Shown here: in pieces, positions 24,568 to 37,179 of the stretch
How positions within the stretch are numbered: the stretch's first letter is position 1
How the letters are laid out: every line of letters begins with the position of its first letter
Source: Pseudorasbora parva
Lineage: Eukaryota; Chordata; Actinopteri; Cypriniformes; Gobionidae
Reading direction: 5' to 3'
DNA: 64,000 bases
NCBI RefSeq assembly: GCF_024679245.1
Contig: NC_090176.1
Coordinates: forward strand, 26,791,546-26,855,545
Program-made: the position numbers and the translations under genes
Notes under the pieces: model-generated
What the model was told of the DNA's origin: nothing
Databases searched by the model: none
Seen by the model: the letters and a program-made list of their open reading frames with translations, nothing else

Positions 24568-26141
24568 TTTTACAAATGTTGTGATGCCTAAATTCCCTTG
24601 AATCATTCAAAATGACTGACTTTAGTTTTTAGGATTTGTATTTATTTATTTATACAAAACATTTATTTATACAAAAACAGTTATCGGCCATAACATGAAA
24701 ACAGCTTACTGCATCAATCCGAATTTTAATAGCGTCACATCCCCGATCCTAATAAAGACACATATTTAAGACAGAGCTCCAAAAATAAGTTTTGCACATC
24801 AGTGCAGTATGTTTACCGTGTCTGTGCCGTGAACCGGGCTGTTTTCCCTCCTGAGACAGATCAACAGAAAAAAAAACGAATCAGTCAAATCAACTCAGAT
24901 AAACAGCATTAGGACAAAGTACAGAGGGGGTGAATTCACAAAACAGTTACTAAACTCAAAAAAACATTCTTTAACATTTGGCAAATACATTTTCAAAAAA
25001 AAAAAAAAAGTACAAAGTTATACCTTTTAAGGTACAAGTGGCCGTCACTGGGGTGGTACCCTTAAGGGTACATTTTTGTACCTCTAAATCAGGGATAGGC
25101 AAGTTCAGTCCTAGAGATTTGATGTCCTCCAAAGTTTCTTTCCAACCCTTCTAAGCCACCACAGTATAAAACTTGTGACTCCCAGCATGCATTGCAGCAT
25201 TAAGTATATCACCATTGTTAAGATTCATATGCTGATTCTTGATATGTGCGTCTATACTCATAATAGTATAGCAGGTTTTTCCAGAATATTATTTATAATT
25301 TTTATTCAGTGATGAGTTTAGTCAAACATTATTCTTCTTGAATCAGTTTGTTTTGCTTCTTTTGTTTTGAGCAATTATGTGTTTTGTTTATGCTATAACA
25401 AACTTACTTAAAATTCTAAGTCAAACTGCCCAACTAAAGGAAACACTAATCACCATAATGGTGACCAAACTTTTTCAATAAAACATCAAAATCTAAACCT
25501 GTTAATTCTCAATAAGAGCTTAGATGTCTTTCAGGGTTGGAACCGAACTCTGCAGGACAGCGGCTCACTAGGACCGAACTGAGGAAAACAATGGTATAAT
25601 AGTACCCTAAGGACCAATTGTGTAACTTTAAAGGTACAGTTATATGTTTTGTTCCCCAAGGAACAAAATTGTACCTCCACTGTACCTTTTTTTTCTGAGA
25701 GTGTACCTTATTCAATATTCGACTTCCAGTTTAAATTATGTTCAGTTGCACTTTTTGCATTTTAAACAAGTTGACTCTGGGTTGTAGTGTTAAAGAGAAG
25801 CTGCACAGTCCCTAGAACTGGCCTGCATTGTGCTTGGAGCATTGCTAGCTGATTTGCATAATTTCTTTAGTGACTGGTACTAAAACAACACAGATTTATG
25901 AGTTTATGAGTGTGTGCAAATAAACAATGCAAGTGTAATACCCTGCAGGGAAAGGATGAGAGAAAAAGAGATAAACCTACAGAGACAGTCAGAGCAGAGG
26001 TTATGCTTTATATTGGTGAATTTATCACACTTGTCTGCAGTCTGTAATAAACCATGCGCATACCTTTGAGTGCGAGTACAGAAAATGCTGATTGCTCCCT
26101 TCCCCTGCGGGCTGCTGGTAAGGCCAGGACTGGGTCATGTC
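12365..26141 (-). CDS. aff3: AF4/FMR2 family member, AFF3-like
   Basis: Nuclear scaffold of super elongation complex-type transcription machinery (family knowledge). Seventeen exons on the minus strand: 26141-26064, 24850-24817, 23147-23090, 22463-22412, 20898-20861, 20471-20279, 18389-16332, 16196-16081, 15761-15602, 15122-14998, 14876-14813, 14388-14252, 13355-13284, 13193-13100, 12980-12934, 12828-12635 and 12486-12365. They total 3642 nt, 1213 codons plus stop, with every junction phase matching. Family marks are [25 protein letters not shown], a long serine run, [24 protein letters not shown] and the helical C-terminal domain. The C-terminal wording ([22 protein letters not shown]) fits AFF3 better than AFF1, AFF2 or AFF4. 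The family N-terminal domain is missing, so the true start is upstream or unknown. Confidence 0.83.
13481..14030. mobile_element. TTAA-flanked inverted-repeat element in aff3-like intron
   Basis: The left end GGGTTAGTTCACCCAAAA and the right end, reverse-complemented (AGGGTTAGTTCACTCAAAAA), continue as inverted repeats for about 60 bp, and both are bordered by TTAA. No coding capacity. This terminal sequence is very common in cyprinid genomes (recalled). Confidence 0.75.
15503..15566. repeat. (GAAA)n microsatellite
   Basis: About 16 units of AAAG/GAAA in an aff3-like intron, just downstream of the exon ending at 15602. Confidence 0.92.
15602..16196 (-). CDS. aff3: aff3-like exons 8 and 9 (linker)
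   Basis: 16196-16081 reads [19 protein letters not shown] and ends in phase 2; 15761-15602 reads [18 protein letters not shown] and returns to phase 0. A second frame of the first exon is also open, but only this one fits both neighbours. Polar, disordered linker before the C-terminal domain. Confidence 0.75.
16332..18389 (-). CDS. aff3: aff3-like large exon: transactivation and serine-rich region
   Basis: One 2058 nt exon (686 codons, phase 0 at both ends). It opens with [18 protein letters not shown], the ALF-type motif that begins this exon in the family. Then come iterated SP-rich units (SPxPSPxYSP), a long basic/polar low-complexity stretch, a run of about 15 serines merging into SESDSESES, then [13 protein letters not shown] and [13 protein letters not shown]. 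It ends KRKVR-side at a GTGAGG donor. Two other frames also stay open for long stretches because of composition; they are shadows. Confidence 0.88.
19266..19565 (-). promoter_or_regulatory. Candidate alternative promoter / first exon of aff3-like gene
   Basis: Inside the 1.9 kb intron upstream of the large exon lies a 300 bp purine-rich, GC-richer block on the minus strand, ending in a strong donor (ATCAA then GTGAGTA at 19265). Joined to the acceptor at 18389 it would give a non-coding 5' exon with an in-frame stop, so any product would start further down. Inferred from sequence only. Confidence 0.35.
19777..20038. mobile_element. Short inverted-repeat element (MITE-like)
   Basis: Left end GGGATAGTTAAACCAAAA and right end GGGATAATCCCTTTAAG (forward), with internal CATGTTGTTCCAAAC and AACAACATGAGGGTGAGTAA as inverted partners. 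Resembles the element at 13481-14030. Confidence 0.6.
20279..26141 (-). CDS. aff3: aff3-like upstream exons (six)
   Basis: 26141-26064 gives [15 protein letters not shown], matching the (R)EMTxSWPxPL segment of AFF proteins. 24850-24817 and 23147-23090 give [20 protein letters not shown]. 22463-22412 gives [18 protein letters not shown], a strong AFF signature. 20898-20861 gives [13 protein letters not shown]. 20471-20279 gives the serine/arginine-rich [20 protein letters not shown]. All have GT/AG borders and compatible phases. The 20471 acceptor was preferred to a nearer CAG at 20464 because only it keeps frame. Confidence 0.8.
21940..22190. repeat. Dispersed teleost repeat copy
   Basis: Contains the phrase CAGCATATTAGAGTGATTTC and the following AT-rich block. 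Related copies are seen at about 6640-6990 (opposite orientation), 23350-23530, 38080-38330, 47510-47614 and 49900-49985. Confidence 0.65.
22555..22620. repeat. (TG)n microsatellite
   Basis: About 33 TG units in the intron just upstream (minus strand) of the exon at 22463. Confidence 0.95.
23635..24508. mobile_element. TTAA-flanked element, AAGGCACAATATG ends
   Basis: Left end AAGGCACAATATGTAG (from 23639) and right end CATATTGTGCCT (to 24504) are inverted copies, each bordered by TTAA. About 866 bp, no transposase. It fits a non-autonomous Kolobok- or piggyBac-type element by its TTAA target. Confidence 0.7.
24515..24571. repeat. (TTTA)n microsatellite
   Basis: About 14 units of TTTA immediately beside the TTAA-flanked element. 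Confidence 0.92.
25019..25705. repeat. Nested fish repeats (GGTAC palindromic outer, CAGGGATAGG inner)
   Basis: The outer sequence has GTACCCTTAAGGGTAC-like blocks at both ends. The inner part, about 25088-25580, has inverted ends (TTCAGTCCTAGAGATTTGAT against a reverse copy ending GGACCGAACTGA), typical of a hAT-type fish MITE. Fragments of the inner part recur at 27057-27095 and 27710-27770. Confidence 0.55.
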
Positions 26142-26732
26142 CTACGGAGAGATGAGAGGACAGAGGCTAAAAGTCAAAATGACTTACAGATTTGGAAAAT
26201 TAGCATTTAGAGTGAGGTGTCTCAGGATTATTATATGTAACGGACTCAAATGTCCTTAGATATAGTTGGCCTCCTGAAATGTGCCTTTATCCACTGACTA
26301 AGTTTTAGCCAGTCAAGGCCATTATATCAAAGGCGATTTCCAGTTGTGATAGTGTTGATGGGTTTTTGCATCTTTAGGAACTTTAGGGAATTTTTTGCCA
26401 CTTACTCCAAATACTTCTAAATCACTATGATTTTCTTTCTACTGTGGAACACAAAATATATTTTGTGTTTTTATACATACAATGAAAGTCAATGGTCAAA
26501 ACTGATGTTAAATATAAAACATTTTTTTTCCAGAATGGCTTAAATAATTAACATTTTAAAAATGCATACATTAAAAACACACCAAACATATTAACATATC
26601 ACAAAATGAAGCTAATCGAACCATCACTCTTTGAGCATTAAAGTTTCTGCTGCGCTTCTCACTACCATCAGCTCAAATATGCCAATGTCTTTTTAGCTGA
26701 TGTTTTTCATTTAAAACTATTACATTGCATTA

Positions 26733-26960
26733 AAGGGTTAGTTGTCATAATGTTGTTCGACACCCGTAAGACCTTTGTTTATCTTCTGAACACAAATTAA
26801 GATTTTTTTGTTAAAATCCGATGGCTCAGAAAGGCCTCCATTGGCAGCAATAACATTTCCTCTCTCAAGACCCATAAAAGGCACTAAAGACGTCGATAAA
26901 AAAAGCCCATCTCACTAGAGTGGTTCTACAATAATTTAACGAAGTGACGAAGAGGACAGT
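26733..26960. repeat. Dispersed cyprinid repeat fragment
   Basis: Marked by CGATGGCTCAGAAAGGCCTC and TTTCCTCTCTCAAGACCCAT. A second copy lies at 60290-60570. Both begin near AAAGGGTTAGTT, linking them to the inverted-repeat family at 13481. Confidence 0.7.
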
Positions 26961-27356
26961 TTTTGTGCGTAAAAAAGTAAATAAAAAAATAAAGATAAAA
27001 TCTAGATAATGACAAACCTTTAAGTGCCAACTAAGTGTAATTGTCTCTATGTTACTCATAATAGTAGCAGGTTTTTCCAGAAATAAGGTTTCATTTCAAT
27101 CCTTTATTACTAAAGAAGAACAATTAATTCAGCTTTCTGATTAAAAACTTGCAGGATTTGTGGGCGTTTCTGGCATTTCTCATAATACGTGTGTTTAAAT
27201 GAATTACTCAGTAAAAAGTTTATTGTGTAATCTGTGCCTGTGGTTGTTTTGTTTAGAGAGAGAGAGAGAGAGTTGTTACAAATCACTTTATGTTGTCTTA
27301 ATGCTTTGGCAATACAAAATGTATGTTTTTGTCATGCCAATAAAGCTTCTTGAATT

Positions 27357-27544
<188 letters not shown>

Positions 27545-28666
27545 TACAGAACAGAACAGGAAGCCGTCTGCAAAAAGGGTCATGCATTTTCAACTCTATA
27601 CAGCGTCTGATTGATTACAAGCTTAAATGAAATACTCATGGAGTGATGTTCATTTATCCGAGTGCAAAACATTCAGTCAGAACTATATTACTAAAATTGC
27701 ACAAAAAATTCTAGAGATTTGATGTCCTCCAAAGTTTCTTTCCAACTAAGCCACCACAGTATAAAACTAAATCTCTAAATTATACATGGCTGACTGTTAA
27801 TAGCAAATTTAGACAATAGTACACATTATTGTTTTACATGGTTCTGCATACATTTAACATGACTGCTATTTGAGCCAGTGCAACAGAAGCACAAAAAATA
27901 AATAATAATAAAACATTTAAAAATACTGTTAACCCTCCCTCTTTGGTCGCTCTGTGACCATTAAAAAAAGTATGTTCTAGTCTACAGTATATGAATATGG
28001 GTAGAATATATCCACGATGTTGTTACTGTCAGACCTATCAGTGTCACACTTGGTACTTGGTAGGTAGTTGGTAGGTTGGTTGGTACTTCACTGCCATGCA
28101 CAAATCCTCTCGTGGCTACATGGGAGAGTAAAGTGTCCATCGAATGCGCACTTCAGAATCCCGGAGGGAGTAATAGGTCATTCGGGTACTTCACCTACAC
28201 TTTTTGGATGAATATTTTGCACAATCTTCCACAGTTAGTATTCATTTCATTTTCAACGACTTTTGTTTAGTTTCTCTTCAGTTTCCTTTGTTCTAGTTTC
28301 CTGCCATGATCAGTTGTTATGGGTAATCATTTAAAAAGCAGACCTGTTTGTTCTTCAGCTTAGTTCTTCAACTTAGATAAGTGTGTCCAAGTTCCTCTGT
28401 TTCTTATGGTCCAGTATACACATCAGCTGTTCACGTGAGCACCAAGACGCATGCGTGTGATGATGACGCAGGAGCTGCACTGTTTTTATAACATGCATAG
28501 TTCTGAGCTACAGCTTACCTTTAGGTTAACACAGATATAGAGCTACTGTAATTACAGGAAAATGGATTTAAAAAAAGTACATTCTACACACGTAAACTAT
28601 ACTGGATAATATAATATCCATTGACTTAATATGTTTGCTGACATTACCAGACTTTGTAATCTTTAC

Positions 28667-29388
28667 AGGGCACATATAATGCCCTTTTTTTAACCAGATT
28701 TAAAATAAGTCTCTGGTCTCCAGTGTGAAGTTTTAGCTCAAAATACACCAAAGATAATGTTTTTACAGCATGTTTAAATTGCCATTTTTGGGGGGTGAAC
28801 CAAAATGTGCCGTTTGTGTGTATACCTTTAATTGCAAATGTGCCTTCTTCCTTTTAAGAAGAGGGCAGAGCTTCAAGAGCTCGTGTCAAGTGTCAGGACA
28901 ACCTCATCTAATGGAATAAAATGTCAGAACAGAAACTCTGAGTAGTGGTGTTGAGTTTAAACCAGTGTTAGACAATAATGCCTATAGAGCAAGAGAATAA
29001 ATGCTCCATGGAAATATCAGGTACAGTTTTGTTTAATTACAGATATAACTTATTTGTCATCTTGCTTTTATCCTCTACAAAAATAAAATATTTTTGTTAC
29101 AACTGCATCTGTCTGGGGTGAAAAATTACGGACTTTATTGTTATTTTTGCTCAAAATTATGTTGTTTCCAAACAAAGGGGAAAAGGCATCGGCCAAAATT
29201 AGTAAAAAAAAAAAAAAATATTGCCATATTGCATATAGGCAAAAATCGAATATCGTGCATACCTAGTGGGGATTAGTAAAAAAAACACTGGGTGGATTTT
29301 TATCATAGGGTGGTTGTTTACACACACTGCCAACACACATTTATGTTGAAACATGAGGTAAAAGTTAATTTTGCATAATAGGTGGCCT
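28667..29388. mobile_element. Probable TTAA-type element, GGGCAC ends
   Basis: Left end AGGGCACATATAATG, right end GCATAATAGGTGGCCT followed by TTAA. The ends are imperfect inverted copies; the left TTAA has become TTAC. It resembles the element at 63193. Confidence 0.5.
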
Positions 29389-29544
29389 TTAAAACCAGCA
29401 TTAAAAGGATAACTATTTCACTCATTTACTTTCCCTCAAATTGTTCCAAACCAGAATGAGTTTCTTTCATTCTTCTTCATGATATTTTGAAGAATGTCTG
29501 TAGCCAAACAGTTGATGGGCCACATTGACTTCCATAGTTGCTAG

Positions 29545-30447
29545 GCAACATGGGGAGAGGACGCTGGCGTCGTCTGTTTGCCGCTTCTCCACCCACAAAT
29601 CATGTTAACTGTACAGTTAGATTTAGATTTTATTTTATTTTATTATGTTTGTGACTAGTCTAACAGTCAGAGCTACAATTGGGACTGTTGCTGATTGCTG
29701 GCAGCCACTGAGTGAACGTTGTTACCCGTTCGCTGTTTTCCACCACTTCTCTGTTGTTTATGTTTGAATAGTTGCGGTTGGTTCTGGTTTGAAAGACATT
29801 TCACATCTCTTCTGGGTGTCGGCTGCTCACTGGTAGTCTCGGTGGTCTCCCTCGGGCTTGAGCTACATGGTGGCTGAAGTTTGCACCGGGCTAGCGTCAT
29901 CAGCGTCCGGCATGATGTTGGGATGTGTTGCTTCTCGGCTGCTGAGTTTCGGCTGCGCTGCTGTTCCACATTGCGGCCATGGAATGGCTTGGACTTCTGC
30001 GACTGCGCCGACCCCGGTGTGTCCACAGAAGTGCCCGGTAAACTTTGTTTGCCTCCTGCGTGGTGCTGCGGCGATCCCCATCATCTGAATCATCATGAAG
30101 ACCCATCATCTAGTCTCTTCAGCTGTCATGCCTCAACTACGTCATCGGGACACTGCCGAATTGGAAATATGTGGCAATAGAGCCTCTAGTGCTGGGAGAA
30201 ATGTAATACATTGAGTGGACCACAGTGTACTGGAGCTTACAGAGACTTCCACCATCAGCTCTGTTTTCTGTTCACCATCAGCTCTGTTTCTGTTCAGTTG
30301 TCTGTGTTGGTTGATTTGTGTTATTCTATATTTTCACTTTTTAATCTTTTTTTTATTTTTTTATTTTTTGCACTGAGATTCTTCGGAATGAAAAGTGCAT
30401 TATAAATAAAATCTATTATTCTAATTATTATTATTATTATTAATATA

Positions 30448-30501
<54 letters not shown>

Positions 30502-30505
30502 GTAT
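29545..30505 (+). mobile_element. LINE-like remnant: GC-rich 5' part joined to an L2-type 3' tail
   Basis: The 3' portion GAATGAAAAGTGCATTATAA followed by (ATT)n (30425-30498) is a typical fish L2-type LINE end. The GC-rich 5' portion (about 29880-30205) also appears in the loop of the foldback element at 56477-56715, including GTGTCCACAGAAGTGC and GCAATAGAGCCTCTAG. No reverse transcriptase frame lies between, so the body is deleted or this is a half-LINE. Confidence 0.55.
30429..30498. repeat. (ATT)n microsatellite
   Basis: ATT units forming the tail of the LINE-like remnant. Confidence 0.9.
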
Positions 30506-30679
30506 TTTTTCCATACATGAAACTCAATGTGGCCCATCAACTGTTTAATTACCAATATTCTTCAAAATGTCTTCTTTTGTGTTCAGTAGGGGAAAAAAAC
30601 TCATACAGGTTTGGAAAAACTTGAGGGAAAGTAAATTATGACAGGATTGTATTTTTGGGTGAACTATCCCTTTAAGAGT

Positions 30680-30960
30680 TGAACGTGCACTATGTAGTAT
30701 TTTTGCAGTAAAATATCCAAAAACCACTAGGCCTGTGTTATATATTTTGTTCAGTTGAGTACTTACAATATCCCAAATGTTTCCAACTATTTGTAAATTG
30801 TGAAAAAATTGCTAGGACGTCTGAGCAGCGTCTGAGGGAGTCGCCTGTCAATTGCGTCATATCTGCGTTACCCTCGGTTTCCGGTTTTATTTGGCTGAAA
30901 CACTTTTCTCTTAGCAGTGTGCAACAAGTGTCACAGCAGCTGCAAACGAATGCACAGAGT
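30680..30960. repeat. Fragment related to the AAGGCACAATATG element
   Basis: GCACTATGTAGTATTTTTGC at 30689 onward matches the recalled consensus of the family whose full copy is at 23635-24508. Only one end was identified. Confidence 0.45.
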
Positions 30961-33021
30961 AACGTCATAACATCATAACATCATTTTCAACACACTCAAC
31001 TAATATGATAAACAGAGCTACGTTACCTCATTCTCATGACCAGGAAAGCGGAAATAGTGCAGTGCCCGGCGACCTGGCGACCCGGATAAACTCTGCCATA
31101 TCTTTAACATAGACAGCTAAACTACTTTTAGTAAAACTGTAGAATATCATCATATTGTAAATCATCTACTGAACAAGATCTTTTAGAAAGCATACATTAT
31201 ACACATCAATAATTCTTCCTAGCCTGTAGCAATATTTAAAAAGCACACTCCTCCCTCCAGAGCATAACTCGTCCCCCTTTCCACTCGTTCACCTGCTTCA
31301 TTATCTCTCTCGCCACCTTCAGTCACTAAGGACTCATCTCTATCTTCCAACAACAAGGCTTCCCAGGTGAACCAGTTACTGCTTCTCTCCCTCTCTACAC
31401 GCATGTCCCTCTCACTCTTCTCTGTCTATTTAGATGCTTTGAAACAACCAGAAACAATGTGTCTACAACATATTGAAATAAAACAATTCACACTTTTTTT
31501 CACATTAACTTTTTGTCTTCATTAAAAATATTAAAAATAAATAAATAATTAGTACTTTTTAGAGAAAATAAAATCAGTTTGATTAGACATCAGTAACTTA
31601 ATAATAGCTATTATATATGACAATTGAGCTGGGAGGCCTCATGGCTGCAACCACATTAAAAGACCATATATTATTTACATTATTTCAGGAACTCCCATGT
31701 TATCGGCAATTTTCTGTTGTTCAATATTTAAATCACAGCAGACTGTGAATTTTACATTTTTACAATTGAAACAGTAAGAAAAAAGACTTGGATACATACA
31801 AACTCTTACTTGCAAAGACACCTGAAGTGCTCTTTCTAAAAATACCTTTGACCACAATACAGGGACGACTTGCACATCTATATGCACAGGCTCGTTCACC
31901 TACACAGAAATCAGACTAATGATAAGAGACTGATATGAGCAATACAGCAGATAATCTCACACGTACAGTTCAACACATGTACAAGGCTACTGCTTATCAA
32001 AACTTTGATGCTGAAGAGCTCATTTACATTTACTAAAATATCAACCCATGCAAATCTGGGGCAAAGGGTGAAGTGGACACACTAACAGCAATATACTTAA
32101 CAATTGATCATGAAACAAGACATCAATATGAAAATGAAGCATGTAGTAACTCTGCCCTTGGAAATTTCAAAATGTGTGCTCTTTCTCTCGATAAAAACCT
32201 GGTAAACAAACGAATATAAATGCATTGTATATAAGGCAAATCCAATTACTTGAATATAATTACATTGCATCTTGATCTTAATAAGGAACTGTTTTTTTAC
32301 ATAACAATCAGTTGTCTGTTGAACCACTGACTCAAACCACAGATTTGAATCTGCACGATCTGCATAAGTATTTTCCCTCCCCAAAAAACTAACATTTACT
32401 GCTGCATTTTATATCTGTCCTTTTAGGTTAAGTTGTCAGTACTCATACCTATAAATGTTATAGTAATTCAATATTATAATGCTCTTCAACACTAACTCAG
32501 TAAATGATCAAGCAGTGTAAATTATATATGACAACCAGAAGAGCTAAACTGACAAATATTTTGTAGACATACAATTCAGCTGAATTACACTCAATGTTGC
32601 TAATGCCACCAACCCTTTTTTTTTTTTTTTTTTTTTTAAAAGATGACCATATGATCTTCCCTTACTAATGTCGGCTGCAGATTAAGTGTCAGAGTAAGTG
32701 TCTCGTGTAGTAGTTTTGCAGAGAAGATAAACTATGGTTCTTTTAACCAATACTTAAGTGCAGTTATGAACTACCTGGTACAGAGCTGCTGTGATTATTT
32801 CATTTAAATATTCGGTGTATTTTGAATGGGGCATTTGTTGCAAAATCGATGTGTTGGACAAACAGTCAGTTGATTTACAAGCTACACATAATGTGAGAGC
32901 TGGTGTATCTGAAGGTTTTTACCCTGGAGGGGTTTATTTTATGGTCATGACTGTATTTTCATACTTATTATGAAAATAATCCTTCTAGTACTTCTATTAT
33001 GAAAATCGTACTTCTCCTTGT

Positions 33022-33398
33022 GAACACATTACACTGGTTCTTTCACAATTGGACTGGCTTACCATAAATGTGAGAATTGATTTTAAAATTCTTATTTTAA
33101 CATACAAGGCACTTCATGGGACTGCACCTGAGTATCTTTGAGTCCTTATACTTCATCACGCTCTCTTCGCTCTGCTAGCTCTCTTTCACTTCATCAGCAT
33201 CCATGTAAGCTAAAGACCATGTGGGAAAGAGCCTTATCATACAAAGCCCCCATGGAATGTGCTTCATCTGCCCATCAAATGCACCAATGTTGGTCGTGTT
33301 GATGTTTTTCTTTAATTATTTTTTGGATTGCTATTGTTGTTTTGTTTTTATTTTACTGCAGAGCTTTGGGTTTAAGAAAAGTGCATTATAAATCAAAT

Positions 33399-33435
<37 letters not shown>
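33022..33435 (+). pseudogene. L2-type LINE fragment: reverse transcriptase C-terminus and 3' tail
   Basis: Translation gives VRIDFKILILTYKALHGTAP, the conserved end region of fish L2/CR1-type ORF2. It soon runs into stops and shifts, then a 3' tail (AAAAGTGCATTATAAATCAA) and (ATT)n at 33400-33433. Strongly 5'-truncated and dead. Confidence 0.75.
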
Positions 33436-33957
33436 ATCATATATTGATTCAAAATTATTTTATTATGTGGTTACAGGTTATCGTCTATACACAAAACATT
33501 CTAATAAAGATTTTTGTCAGAATCAAGCATTCCAGAAAGATAGTGTAATAATGAATTATTATTTTGTATAGCATACACCTTCTGACTTTATGCCTTAAAG
33601 GCTATAGAAAGACTGTGTCACAGATATCTATAAGAAAAAGAATATGTGATCAATTATTACGAAATACATCGCAGCTAAATAAATGCTGCACAGCTGACCT
33701 CTGCATGTATCTGCAGATGTTTCGGGTGCCATTGTGGTTGTCTGCACATATGCACTTGTCTGAACTGAAGTGTCCTCAAAAGCTCTCAGTGTAGGGGCTG
33801 ACTAACACACAGCTGTAGGAAATTATTATTATGTATTTTTTTTGTTTTGATAATCCATTACATTTTGTTTTATGAGCCTTCTCCACAGCACTGTTTCATT
33901 ACTCTGAATGACTGAGAATGAGTCATCTGTGAAACCTCTGTGTTTCCATGAGTGCAG

Positions 33958-33960
<3 letters not shown>

Positions 33961-34021
<61 letters not shown>

Positions 34022-34036
34022 AAGAGAGAGAGAGAG
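33961..34036. repeat. (GT)n and short (AG)n microsatellite
   Basis: About 28 GT units to 34016, then AAG and AG units to about 34036. Confidence 0.95.
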
Positions 34037-34940
34037 TTATTCACAAAGTTTCGCAGCTTAACTGAGTGTATTTTACCTTACTCACTTAGTAGGCTACTGG
34101 TCCTCTTTGCGTTCTCGGCTGTTCAGACTGATCTTCAACACTCTCCTCCCAGGTTGTTTGTTTTTTAATTTCTAACATATGCGTCAATAAATATTAGTAC
34201 AAGCGAGCCCTAGTAAGGCAGCAGGCAAAATCCCCTTGATGCCACATGGTCTCTGTGGAGAAGTCCAAACTGAGATACTAAGGCGAAGAGATAAACATGA
34301 TGTAGCCTAACAGCAGGAGAGGCAGCTGATGGTTTCCTTGATAGAGTGAAGAAGGTCTCCGAAGTGACAGAAGAGGAAGTAGTTTTTTAAATTTTTGAAT
34401 TTGAATGTTTCGGCTCACCTAATCAACGCTGAGCTCGCCACACAGCAAAACCGAAAACACTAAGTTGCGCTCAAAGGTATTCACACCGGAAAGCAGTTTA
34501 ACTGACAAAACCGAGAAGCATCACATCTCAGAAGTTCATGACAGCGCATGATTTTTCAGACAACAGCGTTTCAAACGTTTTCATTGTTCCTTAATGAACA
34601 CTGCACTTCATATATTTAAACATTTCGACGACCATAAAAGTTAGTGAGCGCGCCTATTTTTACGCAACCTTCAAAAGACGCTCGCGACGAGAAATCGTGT
34701 CCGCCTGAGGAGGTAACCATAGTAACAGTATACGCGGCTCGTGCAGGCTACTTTTCGCGAGGAGCAACATTGACAAACATAAACACAGCCTTATTTACCA
34801 TTTGACTAGGATATATAACGTTATTTCTATATAGGCCTATGTGTGTTTTGTTTCAAAAGTTTAAAGATAGTTGACATTTGGAAGTAGCCTATGGGGCGCA
34901 ATAAAAAAAAAAGATTACGCGAAAATATATATGTTCTATA

Positions 34941-34942
34941 GG

Positions 34943-34991
<49 letters not shown>
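34941..34991. repeat. (AAT)n microsatellite
   Basis: About 16 AAT units. Confidence 0.92.
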
Positions 34992-34992
<1 letters not shown>

Positions 34993-35479
34993 CTACATTA
35001 AATATAGAAGATGACACCACCAAAAATTATTCATCAAATTAGCTAGTTGTGTTTTTGCTTCTGCCTGAAACACAAAGGAACTAAAAAGCATTTGACACTA
35101 ACCTGGGATGGGTGTTGAAGCATGAAACAAACACTTGCAAGTTTTCCCCTACTTCCATAAATGGTAGGCATGTTGAGGTCGATTGTTTAGTTGTCCATTT
35201 TGGCAGCTCCAGAGGCGCAGCACTGCGCACCGCACGAGAACGAGCGTCAACAGGTCACGCATCAGAGGCACGGTCGGTTCTGTGGAAGCACGCGATGGGC
35301 GGAGGCTGATGTGCAGACGGCTCGGCGTTGTCACCTAAACATCGCGTCAGAGCTCTATGACGGAGATGAACGAAGATGCTCGTATAGAGACACTCCTGCG
35401 TAAGCAAGAAGGGAGGAGGGAAACAGTCACCAGAAGCTGAAGCATGAAATTCCTCTGGGATGGGAATACAAATAAAAAA

Positions 35480-35616
<137 letters not shown>

Positions 35617-35682
35617 TTATTTTCACAATGCAAACACTTAAAAATGAGCTTTTATCTCTTATGATGGAGATCAGAATGTACC

Positions 35683-35801
<119 letters not shown>

Positions 35802-37179
35802 ACAGAAAATTATTAGATATGAAATGATTTCCCCTGAATTTCCAGATGTGTCTGAATCTGTGCTGATACTAAAGATGACTTTAGACTTGTGTGTTACTCA
35901 CCTTGTAGGCTACTCTGCACACTCCCAGATCTAGTTGTAGCCTACATCTCCCCCACATTGCTTCATTTTTCACTGAAATGAAAGAATAATAATAATTTTT
36001 AAAAAAATCAAATACAGCCTAACCACATCGGACTCAAGACAACCCTGTCCAACACTAGTAACATTAGGAGACTAAGAATCCCAAAATTATCCTTACCTTC
36101 AAGGCATCTTGATTTGTTGTTTTCCCCCAAAACTATGCATTGGATGTGTTTGAGGTTTGTTAATCATAGTCTCCTTGATATCATATTTAACCCAACCATT
36201 TCCATTTTTCTTTAACATATGCACACAATGATCAAAAACATTTGGTTAAATTCATATACATTTTTACTATTTTTTTGTTAGACATCTCAAAACAATAAAT
36301 GGCCTTCATAATTAAAACCATTTAATAAATAATATTTTATATGAAAATGTGAGTGCTGCTTGTGTACAAATCCACCGCCACAATGCCACGGGGTTGCAGG
36401 TATAGTCATTTCTGTTTTACTGCAATCTATTGTGGCTTTGATATGAGATAGCGTCATTTTAAGTGTATGGAATACTTTTCATCCATGTTATCACCTTAAA
36501 AATATGCCTAATTGCTAAGAAAAAAGTATATCTTACCAATTAAGCTGCATGATTTGCGGTGGTTTGCAACTTTTATTGTTTTCACAATAAGTGAAATTGT
36601 TAGTCTTCGTCCACATGTTTGTGACAGGAATGCCCCAGATGTGCTGCTCATCTTTCTTTTGCACAGTCGTGGTTTCATTACTCAAACAGAGCGCTCTTCC
36701 TATGACCTCTCAGTCATTACTCACCCTTATAAAAAGAGAGCCACACCTGGAGGAAGAAAATAATCAAAAATAGATTGAAACTGAGAAAAAGCAAGGAGTG
36801 TGTGAGAGAAAGAAACCTATTACAGCATGCAGTATTAAAAACACAAATCACACAGAACAGAAGAAATTGAACCAAAATGAATCTAAGCCCTTTAGAAATG
36901 TACCTTACAATATTTTTTGAGTAAGTTATTATCACTCCTACACAAAAGGGAGCAGTTGAATGAGACACTGTCAAAAAACATAAAACCATAAAACCATAAA
37001 ACTGATACAAAATCATACAATTGTAACGGTAGTACCATTGATGGGTAATAATAACATATAGGCTGCTCTAATTAGCTTATTGCTTTACAAGGCTATTGGC
37101 GCAGATGGTGTAAAATGGTGAAATTAAGGTATTTTAAAAAGACAGTGATTTAATTTTACTTTAAATAGGCAAATAAAAA

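Larger units (their letters stand above)
29407..30675. mobile_element. Inverted-repeat element split by a LINE-like insertion
   Basis: The left half (29407-29535, ending near GATGGGCCACATTGACTTCC) and the right half (30524-30675, ending GGGTGAACTATCCCTTTAAG) are inverted partners. Between them lies a LINE-like unit with an ATT tail. The CTATCCCTTTAA end is typical of cyprinid MITEs. Confidence 0.6.

Noticed and set aside
29673..30109. Overlapping open frames on both strands, Ser/Ala/Arg-rich
   Set aside because: They lie in the GC-rich module of a LINE-like repeat that recurs at 56.5 kb without keeping a common frame.
31849..31903. Possible minus-strand exon reading VNEPVHIDVQVVPVLWSK between a GTGTAG acceptor and a GTATTT donor
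   Set aside because: No match to AFF or any family I know, and no phase-compatible partner could be found.
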